DNA of 64,000 nt. Origin: Coriaria nepalensis. Its lineage: Eukaryota; Streptophyta; Magnoliopsida; Cucurbitales; Coriariaceae. The DNA is taken from assembly GCA_027186245.1 (NCBI GenBank), contig CP114481.1:33015501-33079500 (forward strand). Direction: 5' to 3'. A program made the translations under genes and the position numbers. Of this stretch, positions 11,773 through 23,581 are shown piece by piece (position 1 is the first letter of the stretch; each line of letters opens with the position of its first letter). The notes beneath the pieces were generated by a model that was not told where the DNA came from, searched no databases, and saw nothing but the letters and a program-made list of their open reading frames with translations.

Positions 11773-13005
11773 CTTTTGTGCATAACTTGCAAATGATCAT
11801 TGCAAGGAAAGTGTGCTTTCGTTTAACCTTAAAATCATTTCAATGAGTCATTTCAAGTCAATAACTTATCTCAAAGCAAGTCGAATGAATTCTAGTTTTG
11901 CACTACAGACACAACTTTTGTGCATAACTTGCAAATGATCATTGCAAGGAAAGTGTGCATTCTTTTAACCTTAAAATCATATCAATGAGTCATTTCAAGT
12001 CAATAACCTATTTCAAAACAAGTCGAACGAATTCTAGTTTGCCACTACAGACACAACTTTTGTGCATAACTTGCAAATGATCATTGCAAGGAAAGTGTGC
12101 ATTCGTTTAAAATTAAAATCATTTCAATGAGTCATTTCAAGTCAATAACTTACTTCAAAGCAAGTCGAACGAATTCGAGATTTGCACTACAGACACAACT
12201 TTTGTGCATAACTTGCAAATGATCATTGCAAGGAAAGTGTGCATTCGTTTAACCTTAAAATCATTTCAATGAGTCATTTCAAGTCAATAACTTATGTCAA
12301 AGCAAGTCGAACGTATTCTAGTTTTCCAGTACAGACACAACTTTTGTGCATAACTTGCAAATGATCATTGCAAGGAAAGTGTGCATTCGTTTAACCTTAA
12401 AATCATTTCAATGAGTCATTTCAAGTCAATAACTTATTTCAAAGCAATTCGAACGAATTCTATTTTTGCACTACAGACACAACTTTTGTGCATAACTTGC
12501 AAATGATCATTGCAAGGAAAGTGTGCTTTCGTTTAACCTTAAAATCATTTCAATGAGTCATTTCAAGTCAATAACTTATCTCAAAGCAAGTCGAATGAAT
12601 TCTAGTTTTGCACTACAGACACAACTTTTGTGCATAACTTGCAAATGGTCATTGCAAGGAAAGTGTGCATTCGTTTAACCTTAAAATCATTTCAATGAGT
12701 CATTTCAAGTCAATAACTTATGTCAAAGCAAGTCGAACGTATTCTAGTTTTCCAGTACAGACACAACTTTTGTGCATAACTTGCAAATGATCATTGCAAG
12801 GAAAGTTTGCATTCGTTTAACCTTAAAATCATTTCAATTACTCATTTCAAGTCAATCACTAATTTCAAAGCAATTCGAACGAATTCTAATTTTGCACTAC
12901 AAACACAAGTTTTGTGCATAACTTGCAAATTATCATTCCAAGGAAAGTAGGTATTCGTTTAACCTTAAAATCATTTCAATGAGTCATTTCAAGTCAATAA
13001 CTTAT
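10114..13005 (+). repeat. 11-monomer tandem duplication (offset 1,562 bp)
   Basis: 10,114-11,443 matches 11,676-13,005 at an offset of 1,562 bp (11 x 142), with no difference noticed. The shared segment includes the marker forms GTTTGCCACTAC, GAATTCGAGATTTG and CAATTACTCATTTC. It ends where 11,444 reads TATGTC and 13,006 reads TATCTC. After that the sequence follows 6,541 onward instead, so this duplication lies inside the second copy of the 39-monomer block. Confidence 0.88.
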
Positions 13006-13467
13006 CTCAAAGCAAGTCGAATGAATTCTAGTTTTGCACTACAGACACAACTTTTGTGCATAACTTGCAAATGATCAATGCAAGGAAAGTGTGCATTTTT
13101 TTAACCTTAAAATCATATCAATGAGTCATTTCAAGTCAATAACCTATTTCAAAACAAGTCGAACGAATTCTAGTTTTCCACTACAGACACAACTTTTGTG
13201 CATAACTTGCAAATGATCATTGCAAGGAAAGTGTGCATTCGTTTAACCTTAAAATCATTTCAATGAGTCATTTCAAGTCAATAACTTATTTCAAAGCAAT
13301 TCGAACGAATTCTATTTTTGCACTACAGACACAAATTTTGTGCATAACTTGCAAATGATCATTGCAAGGAAAGTGTGCTTTCGTTTAACCTTAAAATCAT
13401 TTCAATGAGTCATTTCAAGTCAATAACTTATCTCAAAGCAAGTCGAATGAATTCTAGTTTTGCACTA
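12931..13467 (+). repeat. Displaced tail of the 39-monomer block
   Basis: Matches 6,541-7,077 at an offset of 6,390 bp (45 x 142), including rare variants: GATCAATGCAAGG with a run of seven T after GTGCA, ACACAAATTTTG (6,941 and 13,331) and GCACTATAGAC (7,071 and 13,461). It marks the end of the enlarged second copy. Confidence 0.85.
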
Positions 13468-13632
13468 TAGACACAACTTTTGTGCATAACTTGCAAATGG
13501 TCATTGCAAGGAAAGTGTGCATTCGTTTAACCTTAAAATCATTTCAATGAGTCATTTCAAGTCAATACCTTATGTCAAAGCAAGTCGAACGTATTCTAGT
13601 TTTCCAGTACAGACACAACTTTTGTGCATAAC

Positions 13633-14770
13633 TTGCAAATGATCAATGCAAGGAAAGTGTGCATTCTTTTAACCTTAAAATCATATCAATGAGTCATTTC
13701 AAGTCAATAACCTATTTCAAAACAAGTCGAACGAATTCTAGTTTTCCACTACAGACACAACTTTTGTGCATAACTTGCAAATGATCATTGCAAGGAAAGT
13801 GTGCATTCTTTTAACCTTAAAATCATATCAATGAGTCATTTCAAGTCAATAACCTATTTCAAAACAAGTCGAACGAATTCTAGTTTGCCACTATAGACAC
13901 AACTTTTGTGCATAACTTGCAAATGATCATTGCAAGGAAAGTGTGCATTCGTTTAAAATTAAAATCATTTCAATGAGTCATTTCAAGTCAATAACTTACT
14001 TCAAAGCAAGTCGAACGAATTCGAGATTTGCACTACAGACACAACTTTTGTGCATAACTTGCAAATGATCATTGCAAGGAAAGTGTGCATTCGTTTAACC
14101 TTAAAATCATTTCAATGAGTCATTTCAAGTCAATAACTTATGTCAAAGCAAGTCGAACGTATTCTAGTTTTCCAGTACAGACACAACTTTTGTGCATAAC
14201 TTGCAAATGATCATTGCAAGGAAAGTGTGCATTCGTTTAACCTTAAAATCATTTCAATGAGTCATTTCAAGTCAATAACTTATTTCAAAGCAATTCGAAC
14301 GAATTCTATTTTTGCACTACAGACACAACTTTTGTGCATAACTTGCAAATGATCAATGCAAGGAAAGTGTGCATTCTTTTAACCTTAAAATCATATCAAT
14401 GAGTCATTTCAAGTCAATAACCTATTTCAAAACAAGTCGAACGAATTCTAGTTTTCCACTACAGACACAACTTTTGTGCATAACTTGCAAATGATCATTG
14501 CAAGGAAAGTGTGCATTCTTTTAACCTTAAAATCATATCAATGAGTCACTTCAAGTCAATAACCTATTTCAAAACAAGTCGAACGAATTCTAGTTTGCCA
14601 CTACAGACACAACTTTTGTGCATAACTTGCAAATGATCATTGCAAGGAAAGTGTGCATTCGTTTAAAATTAAAATCATTTCAATGAGTCATTTCAAGTCA
14701 ATAACTTACTTCAAAGCAAGTCGAACGAATTCGAGATTTGCACTACAGACACAACTTTTGTGCATAACTT
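13633..14770 (+). repeat. 5-monomer tandem duplication (offset 710 bp), second copy partial
   Basis: The series of monomers starting GATCAATGCAAGG at 13,641 is repeated from 14,351 (5 x 142). The order is CTATTTCAAAACAAG, then GTTTGCCACTA, then GTTTAAAATT with GAATTCGAGA. The match runs about 430 bp and ends where 14,776 reads GGTC. At least two substitutions separate the copies (a T/C at CACTATAG versus CACTACAG, and GTCATTTC versus GTCACTTC). Confidence 0.8.
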
Positions 14771-16180
14771 GCAAATGGTCATTGCAAGGAAAGTGTGCAT
14801 TCGTTTAACCTTAAAATCATTTCAATGAGTCATTTCAAGTCAATAACTTATCTCAAAGCAAGTCGAATGAATTCTAGTTTTGCACTACAGACACAACTTT
14901 TGTGCATAACTTGCAAATGATCATTGCAAGGAAAGTGTGCATTCTTTTAACCTTAAAATCATATCAATGAGTCATTTCAAGTCAATAACCTATTTCAAAA
15001 CAAGTCGAACGAATTCTAGTTTTCCACTACAGACACAACTTTTGTGCATAACTTGCAAATGATCAATGCAGGGAAAGTGTGCATTCGTTTAACCTTAAAA
15101 TCATATCAATGAGTCATTTCAAGTCAATAACCTATTTCAAAACAAGTTGAACGAATTCTAGTTTGCCACTACAGACACAACTTTTGTGCATAACTTGCAA
15201 ATGATCATTGCAAGGAAAGTGTGCATTCGTTTAAAATTAAAATCATTTCAATGAGTCATTTCAAGACAATAACTTACTTCAAAGCGAGTCGAACGAATTC
15301 GAGATTTGCACTACAGACACAACTTTTGTGCATAACTTGCAAATGATCATTGCAAGGAAAGTGTGCATTCGTTTAACATTAAAATCATTTCAATGAGTCA
15401 TTGCAAGTCAATAACTTACTTCAAAGCAAGTCGAACGAATTCTAGTTTTGCACTACAGACACAACTTTTGTGCATAACTTGCAAATCATCATTGCAAGGA
15501 AAGTGTGCATTCGTTTAACCTTAAAATCATTTCAATGAGTCATTTCAAGTCAATAACTTATTTCAATGCAATTCGAACGAATTCTATTTTTGCACTACAG
15601 ACACAACTTTTGTGCATAACTTGCAAATGATCATTGCAAGGAAAGGGTGCATTCGTTTAACCTTAAAATCATTTCAATTAGTCATTCCAAGTCAATCACT
15701 AATTTCAAAGCAATTCGAACGAATTCTAATTTTGCACTACAAACACAAGTTTTGTGCATAACTTGCAAATTATCATTCCAAGGAAAGTAGGTATTCGTTT
15801 AACCTTAAAATCATTTCAATGAGTCATTTCAAGTCAATAACCTACTTCAAAGCAAGTCGAACGAATTCTAGTTTTGCACTACAGACACAACTTTTGTGCA
15901 TAACTTGAAAATGATCATTGCAAGGAAAGTGTGCATTCGTTTAACCTTAAAATCATTTCAATGAGTCATTTCAAGTCAATAACTTATTTCAAAGCAATTC
16001 GAACGAATTCTATTTTTGCACGACAGACACAACTTTTGTGCATAACTTGCAAATGATCATTGCAAGGAAACTGTGCTTTCGTTTAACCTTAAAATCATTT
16101 CAATGAGTCATTTCAAGTCAATAACTTATCTCAAAGCAAGTCGAATGAATTCTAGTTTTGCACTACAGACACAACTTTTG
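14761..16180 (+). repeat. 10-monomer tandem duplication, copy 1
   Basis: Exactly 1,420 bp, matched by 16,181-17,600. Private variants shared by both copies include GATCAATGCAGGG, AAGACAATAACTTAC with AAAGCGAGTCG, GCAAATCATCATTGC, GAAAGGGTGC and GCACGACAG. One clear difference is TTAGTCATTCC near 15,679 against TGAGTCATTCC near 17,099, which toggles the bZIP-type site between copies. Confidence 0.92.
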
Positions 16181-17600
16181 TGCATAACTTGCAAATGGTC
16201 ATTGCAAGGAAAGTGTGCATTCGTTTAACCTTAAAATCATTTCAATGAGTCATTTCAAGTCAATAACTTATCTCAAAGCAAGTCGAATGAATTCTAGTTT
16301 TGCACTACAGACACAACTTTTGTGCATAACTTGCAAATGATCATTGCAAGGAAAGTGTGCATTCTTTTAACCTTAAAATCATATCAATGAGTCATTTCAA
16401 GTCAATAACCTATTTCAAAACAAGTCGAACGAATTCTAGTTTTCCACTACAGACACAACTTTTGTGCATAACTTGCAAATGATCAATGCAGGGAAAGTGT
16501 GCATTCGTTTAACCTTAAAATCATATCAATGAGTCATTTCAAGTCAATAACCTATTTCAAAACAAGTTGAACGAATTCTAGTTTGCCACTACAGACACAA
16601 CTTTTGTGCATAACTTGCAAATGATCATTGCAAGGAAAGTGTGCATTCGTTTAAAATTAAAATCATTTCAATGAGTCATTTCAAGACAATAACTTACTTC
16701 AAAGCGAGTCGAACGAATTCGAGATTTGCACTACAGACACAACTTTTGTGCATAACTTGCAAATGATCATTGCAAGGAAAGTGTGCATTCGTTTAACATT
16801 AAAATCATTTCAATGAGTCATTGCAAGTCAATAACTTACTTCAAAGCAAGTCGAACGAATTCTAGTTTTGCACTACAGACACAACTTTTGTGCATAACTT
16901 GCAAATCATCATTGCAAGGAAAGTGTGCATTCGTTTAACCTTAAAATCATTTCAATGAGTCATTTCAAGTCAATAACTTATTTCAATGCAATTCGAACGA
17001 ATTCTATTTTTGCACTACAGACACAACTTTTGTGCATAACTTGCAAATGATCATTGCAAGGAAAGGGTGCATTCGTTTAACCTTAAAATCATTTCAATGA
17101 GTCATTCCAAGTCAATCACTAATTTCAAAGCAATTCGAACGAATTCTAATTTTGCACTACAAACACAAGTTTTGTGCATAACTTGCAAATTATCATTCCA
17201 AGGAAAGTAGGTATTCGTTTAACCTTAAAATCATTTCAATGAGTCATTTCAAGTCAATAACCTACTTCAAAGCAAGTCGAACGAATTCTAGTTTTGCACT
17301 ACAGACACAACTTTTGTGCATAACTTGAAAATGATCATTGCAAGGAAAGTGTGCATTCGTTTAACCTTAAAATCATTTCAATGAGTCATTTCAAGTCAAT
17401 AACTTATTTCAAAGCAATTCGAACGAATTCTATTTTTGCACGACAGACACAACTTTTGTGCATAACTTGCAAATGATCATTGCAAGGAAACTGTGCTTTC
17501 GTTTAACCTTAAAATCATTTCAATGAGTCATTTCAAGTCAATAACTTATCTCAAAGCAAGTCGAATGAATTCTAGTTTTGCACTACAGACACAACTTTTG
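16181..17600 (+). repeat. 10-monomer tandem duplication, copy 2
   Basis: Second, directly adjoining copy of the preceding 1,420 bp. The match stops at the next monomer, where GGTC (16,198) is replaced by GATC (17,618). Confidence 0.92.
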
Positions 17601-20600
17601 TGCATAACTTGCAAATGATCATTGCAAGGAAAGTGTGCATTCTTTTAACCTTAAAATCATATCAATGAGTCATTTCAAGTCAATAACCTATTTCAAAACA
17701 AGTCGAACGAATTCTAGTTTGCCACTACAGACACAACTTTTGTACATAACTTGCAAATGATCATTGCAAGAAAAGTGTGCATTCGTTTAAAATTAAAATC
17801 ATTTCAATGAGTCATTTCAAGTCAATAACTTACTTCAAAGCAAGTCGAACGAATTCGAGATTTGCACTACAGACACAACTTTTGTGCATAACTTGCAAAT
17901 GATCATTGCAAGAAAAGTCTGCATTCGTTTAACCGTAAAATCATTTCAATGAGTCATTTCAAGTCAATAACTTATGTCAAAGCAAGTCGAACGTATTCTA
18001 GTTTTCCAGTACAGACACAACTTTTGGGCATAACTTGCAAATGATCATTGCAAGGAAAGTGTGCATTCGTTTAACCTTAAAATCATTTCAATGAGTCATT
18101 TCATGTCAATAACTTATTTCAATGCAATTCGAACGAATTCTATTTTTGCACTACAGACACAACTTTTGTGCATAACTTGCAAATGATCATTGCAAGGAAA
18201 GTGTGCATTCGTTTAACCTTAAAATCATTTCAATTAGTCATTTCAAGTCAATCACTAATTTCAAAGCAATTCGAACGAATTCTAATTTTGCACTACAAAC
18301 ACAAGTTTTGTGCCTAACTGGCAAATTATCATTCCAAGGAAAGTAGGTATTCGTTTAACCTTAAAATCATTTCAATGAGTCATTTCAAGTCAATAACCTA
18401 CTTCAAAGCAAGTCGAACGAATTCTAGTTTGGCACTACAGACACAACTTTTGTGCATAACTTGCAAATGATCATTGCAAGGAAAGTGTGCATTCGTTTAA
18501 CCTTAAAATCATTTCAATGAGTCATTTCAAGTCAATAACTTATTTCAAAGCAATTCGAACGAATTCTATTTTTGCACTACAGACACAACTTTTGTGCATA
18601 CCTTGCAAATCATCATTGCAAGGAAAGTGTGCTTTCGTTTAACCTTAAAATCATTTCAATGAGTCATTTCAAGTCAATAACTTATCTCAAAGCAAGTCGA
18701 ATGAATTCTAGTTTTGCACTACAGACACAACTTTTGTGCATAACTTGCAAATGGTCATTGCAAGGAAAGTGTGCATTCGTTTAACCTTAAAATCATTTCA
18801 ATTAGTCATTTCAAGTCAATAACTTATGTCAAAGCAAGTCGAACGTATTCTAGTTTTCCAGTACAGACACAACTTTTGTGCATAACTTGCAAATGATCAT
18901 TGCAAGGAAAGTTTGCATTCGTTTAACCTTAAAATCATTTCAATTAGTCATTTCAAGTCAATCACTAATTTCAAAGCAATTCGAACGAATTCTAATTTTG
19001 CACTACAAACACAAGTTTTGTGCATAAATTGCAAATTATCATTCCAAGGAAAGTAGGTATTCGTTTAACCTTAAAATCATTTCAATGAGTCATTTCAAGT
19101 CAATAACTTATCTCAAAGCAAGTCGAATGAATTCTAGTTTTGCACTACAGACACAACTTTTGTGCATAACTTGCAAATGATCAATGCAAGGAAAGTGTGC
19201 ATTTTTTTAACCTTAAAATCATATCAATGAGTCATTTCAAGTCAATAACCTATTTCAAAACATGTCGAACGAATTCTAGTTTTCCACTACAGACACAACT
19301 TTTGTGCATAACTTGCAAATGATCATTGCAACGAAAGTGTGCATTCGTTTAAAATTAAAATCATTTCAATGAGTCATTTCAAGTCAAGAACTTACTTCAA
19401 AGCAAGTCGAACGAATTCTAGTTTTGCACTACAGACACAACTTTTGTGCATAACTTGCAAATGATCATTGCAAGGAAAGTGTGCATTCGTTTAACCTTAA
19501 AATCATTTCAATTAGTCATTTCAAGTCAATCACTAATTTCAAAGCAATTCGAACAAATTCTAATTTTGCACTACAAACACAAGTTTTGTGCATAACTTGC
19601 AAATTATCATTCCAAGGAAAGTAGGTATTCGTTTAACCTTAAAATCATTTCAATGAGTCATTTCAAGTCAATAACTTATTTCAAAGCAATTCGAACGAAT
19701 TCTATTTTTGCACTACAGACACAACTTTTGTGCATAACTTGCAAATGATCATTTCAAGGAAAGTGTGCTTTCGTTTAACCTTAAAATCATTTCAATGAGT
19801 CATTTCAAGTCAATAACTTATCTCAAAGCAAGTCGAATGAATTCTAGTTTTGCACTACAGACACAACTTTTGTGCATAACTTGCAAATGATCATTGCAAG
19901 GAAAGTGTGCATTCTTTTAACCTTAAAATCATATCAATGAGTCATTTCAAGTCAATAACCTATTTCAAAACAAGTCGAACGAATTCTAGTTTGCCACTAC
20001 AGACACAACTTTTGTACATAACTTGCAAATGATCATTGCAAGAAAAGTGTGCATTCGTTTAAAATTAAAATCATTTCAATGAGTCATTTCAAGTCAATAA
20101 CTTACTTCAAAGCAAGTCGAACGAATTCGAGATTTGCACTACAGACACAACTTTTGTGCATAACTTGCAAATGATCATTGCAAGAAAAGTCTGCATTCGT
20201 TTAACCGTAAAATCATTTCAATGAGTCATTTCAAGTCAATAACTTATGTCAAAGCAAGTCGAACGTATTCTAGTTTTCCAGTACAGACACAACTTTTGGG
20301 CATAACTTGCAAATGATCATTGCAAGGAAAGTGTGCATTCGTTTAACCTTAAAATCATTTCAATGAGTCATTTCATGTCAATAACTTATTTCAATGCAAT
20401 TCGAACGAATTCTATTTTTGCACTACAGACACAACTTTTGTGCATAACTTGCAAATGATCATTGCAAGGAAAGTGTGCATTCGTTTAACCTTAAAATCAT
20501 TTCAATTAGTCATTTCAAGTCAATCACTAATTTCAAAGCAATTCGAACGAATTCTAATTTTGCACTACAAACACAAGTTTTGTGCCTAACTGGCAAATTA

Positions 20601-21025
20601 TCATTCCAAGGAAAGTAGGTATTCGTTTAACCTTAAAATCATTTCAATGAGTCATTTCAAGTCAATAACCTACTTCAAAGCAAGTCGAACGAATTCTAGT
20701 TTGGCACTACAGACACAACTTTTGTGCATAACTTGCAAATGATCATTGCAAGGAAAGTGTGCATTCGTTTAACCTTAAAATCATTTCAATGAGTCATTTC
20801 AAGTCAATAACTTATTTCAAAGCAATTCGAACGAATTCTATTTTTGCACTACAGACACAACTTTTGTGCATACCTTGCAAATCATCATTGCAAGGAAAGT
20901 GTGCTTTCGTTTAACCTTAAAATCATTTCAATGAGTCATTTCAAGTCAATAACTTATCTCAAAGCAAGTCGAATGAATTCTAGTTTTGCACTACAGACAC
21001 AACTTTTGTGCATAACTTGCAAATG
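17492..21025 (+). repeat. 16-monomer tandem duplication (offset 2,272 bp), partial second copy
   Basis: 17,492-18,753 matches 19,764-21,025 (1,262 bp). Shared private variants are TTTTGTACATAAC, GCAAGAAAAG (twice), AACCGTAAAATC, TTTTGGGCATAAC, TTTCATGTCAATAAC, TGTGCCTAACTGGC, AGTTTGGCACTAC and CATACCTTGCAAATCATC. The material between 18,754 and 19,763 belongs to the first unit only. Confidence 0.88.
17940..19889 (+). repeat. 26-monomer duplication (offset 3,692 bp), copy 1
   Basis: Matches 21,632-23,581 with a few substitutions, including 18104/21796, 18115/21807 and 18487/22179. It overlaps the 16-monomer duplication, so this stretch was copied at least twice. Shared markers include GTGCATAAATTGC, AAACATGTCG, CAACGAAAGTG and GATCATTTCAAGG. 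Confidence 0.85.
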
Positions 21026-21631
21026 ATCATTGCAAGGAAAGTGTGCATTCTTTTAACCTTAAAATCATATCAATGAGTCATTTCAAGTCAATAACCTATT
21101 TCAAAACAAGTCGAACGAATTCTAGTTTGCCACTACAGACACAACTTTTGTGCATAACTTGCAAATGATCATTGCAAGGAAAGTGTGCATTCGTTTAAAA
21201 TTAAAATCATTTCAATGAGTCATTTCAAGTCAATAACTTACTTCAAAGCAAGTCGAACGAATTCGAGATTTGCACTACAGACACAACTTTTGTGCATAAC
21301 TTGCAAATGATCATTGCAAGGAAAGTGTGCATTCGTTTAACCTTAAAATCATTTCAATGAGTCATTTCAAGTCAATAAGTTATGTCAAAGCAAGTCGAAC
21401 GTATTCTAGTTTTCCAGTACAGACACAACTTTTGTGCATAACTTGCAAATGATCATTGCAAGGAAAGTGTGCATTCATTTAACCTTAAAATCATTTCAAT
21501 GAGGCATTTCAAGTCAATAACTTATTTCAAAGCAATTCGAACGAATTCTATTTTTGCACTACAGACACAACTTTTGTGCATAACTTGCAAATGATCATTG
21601 CAAGGAAAGTCTGCATTCGTTTAACCTTAAA

Positions 21632-23581
21632 ATCATTTCAATGAGTCATTTCAAGTCAATAACTTATGTCAAAGCAAGTCGAACGTATTCTAGTTTTCCA
21701 GTACAGACACAACTTTTGGGCATAACTTGCAAATGATCATTGCAAGGAAAGTGTGCATTCGTTTAACCTTAAAATCATTTCAATGAGTCATTTCAAGTCA
21801 ATAACTAATTTCAATGCAATTCGAACGAATTCTATTTTTGCACTACAGACACAACTTTTGTGCATAACTTGCAAATGATCATTGCAAGGAAAGTGTGCAT
21901 TCGTTTAACCTTAAAATCATTTCAATTAGTCATTTCAAGTCAATCACTAATTTCAAAGCAATTCGAACGAATTCTAATTTTGCACTACAAACACAAGTTT
22001 TGTGCCTAACTGGCAAATTATCATTCCAAGGAAAGTAGGTATTCGTTTAACCTTAAAATCATTTCAATGAGTCATTTCAAGTCAATAACCTACTTCAAAG
22101 CAAGTCGAACGAATTCTAGTTTGGCACTACAGACACAACTTTTGTGCATAACTTGCAAATGATCATTGCAAGGAAAGTCTGCATTCGTTTAACCTTAAAA
22201 TCATTTCAATGAGTCATTTCAAGTCAATAACTTATTTCAAAGCAATTCGAACGAATTCTATTTTTGCACTACAGACACAACTTTTGTGCATACCTTGCAA
22301 ATCATCATTGCAAGGAAAGTGTGCTTTCGTTTAACCTTAAAATCATTTCAATGAGTCATTTCAAGTCAATAACTTATCTCAAAGCAAGTCGAATGAATTC
22401 TAGTTTTGCACTACAGACACAACTTTTGTGCATAACTTGCAAATGGTCATTGCAAGGAAAGTGTGCATTCGTTTAACCTTAAAATCATTTCAATTAGTCA
22501 TTTCAAGTCAATAACTTATGTCAAAGCAAGTCGAACGTATTCTAGTTTTCCAGTACAGACACAACTTTTGTGCATAACTTGCAAATGATCATTGCAAGGA
22601 AAGTTTGCATTCGTTTAACCTTAAAATCATTTCAATTAGTCATTTCAAGTCAATCACTAATTTCAAAGCAATTCGAACGAATTCTAATTTTGCACTACAA
22701 ACACAAGTTTTGTGCATAAATTGCAAATTATCATTCCAAGGAAAGTAGGTATTCGTTTAACCTTAAAATCATTTCAATGAGTCATTTCAAGTCAATAACT
22801 TATCTCAAAGCAAGTCGAATGAATTCTAGTTTTGCACTACAGACACAACTTTTGTGCATAACTTGCAAATGATCAATGCAAGGAAAGTGTGCATTTTTTT
22901 AACCTTAAAATCATATCAATGAGTCATTTCAAGTCAATAACCTATTTCAAAACATGTCGAACGAATTCTAGTTTTCCACTACAGACACAACTTTTGTGCA
23001 TAACTTGCAAATGATCATTGCAACGAAAGTGTGCATTCGTTTAAAATTAAAATCATTTCAATGAGTCATTTCAAGTCAAGAACTTACTTCAAAGCAAGTC
23101 GAACGAATTCTAGTTTTGCACTACAGACACAACTTTTGTGCATAACTTGCAAATGATCATTGCAAGGAAAGTGTGCATTCGTTTAACCTTAAAATCATTT
23201 CAATTAGTCATTTCAAGTCAATCACTAATTTCAAAGCAATTCGAACAAATTCTAATTTTGCACTACAAACACAAGTTTTGTGCATAACTTGCAAATTATC
23301 ATTCCAAGGAAAGTAGGTATTCGTTTAACCTTAAAATCATTTCAATGAGTCATTTCAAGTCAATAACTTATTTCAAAGCAATTCGAACGAATTCTATTTT
23401 TGCACTACAGACACAACTTTTGTGCATAACTTGCAAATGATCATTTCAAGGAAAGTGTGCTTTCGTTTAACCTTAAAATCATTTCAATGAGTCATTTCAA
23501 GTCAATAACTTATCTCAAAGCAAGTCGAATGAATTCTAGTTTTGCACTACAGACACAACTTTTGTGCATAACTTGCAAATG
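21632..23581 (+). repeat. 26-monomer duplication, copy 2
   Basis: Copy of 17,940-19,889. It ends where 23,581-23,582 read GG and 19,889-19,890 read GA. The first part, to about 22,440, also resembles 20,212-21,020 at an offset of 1,420 bp. This reflects overlapping rounds of duplication. Confidence 0.83.

Noticed and set aside
18572..18784. 70-residue open frame starting at a TTG, repeated at 22,264 and as 60-residue forms at 20,844, 27,234, 28,512, 35,045 and 42,714
   Set aside because: It is the satellite itself read through one and a half monomers. The usual TAA in GCATAAC is lost by a change to CATACC or CATCAC (and TGA to TCA in some copies), which opens the frame briefly. The unit length is not a multiple of three, there is no ATG at the start, and identical frames recur only because of block duplications.
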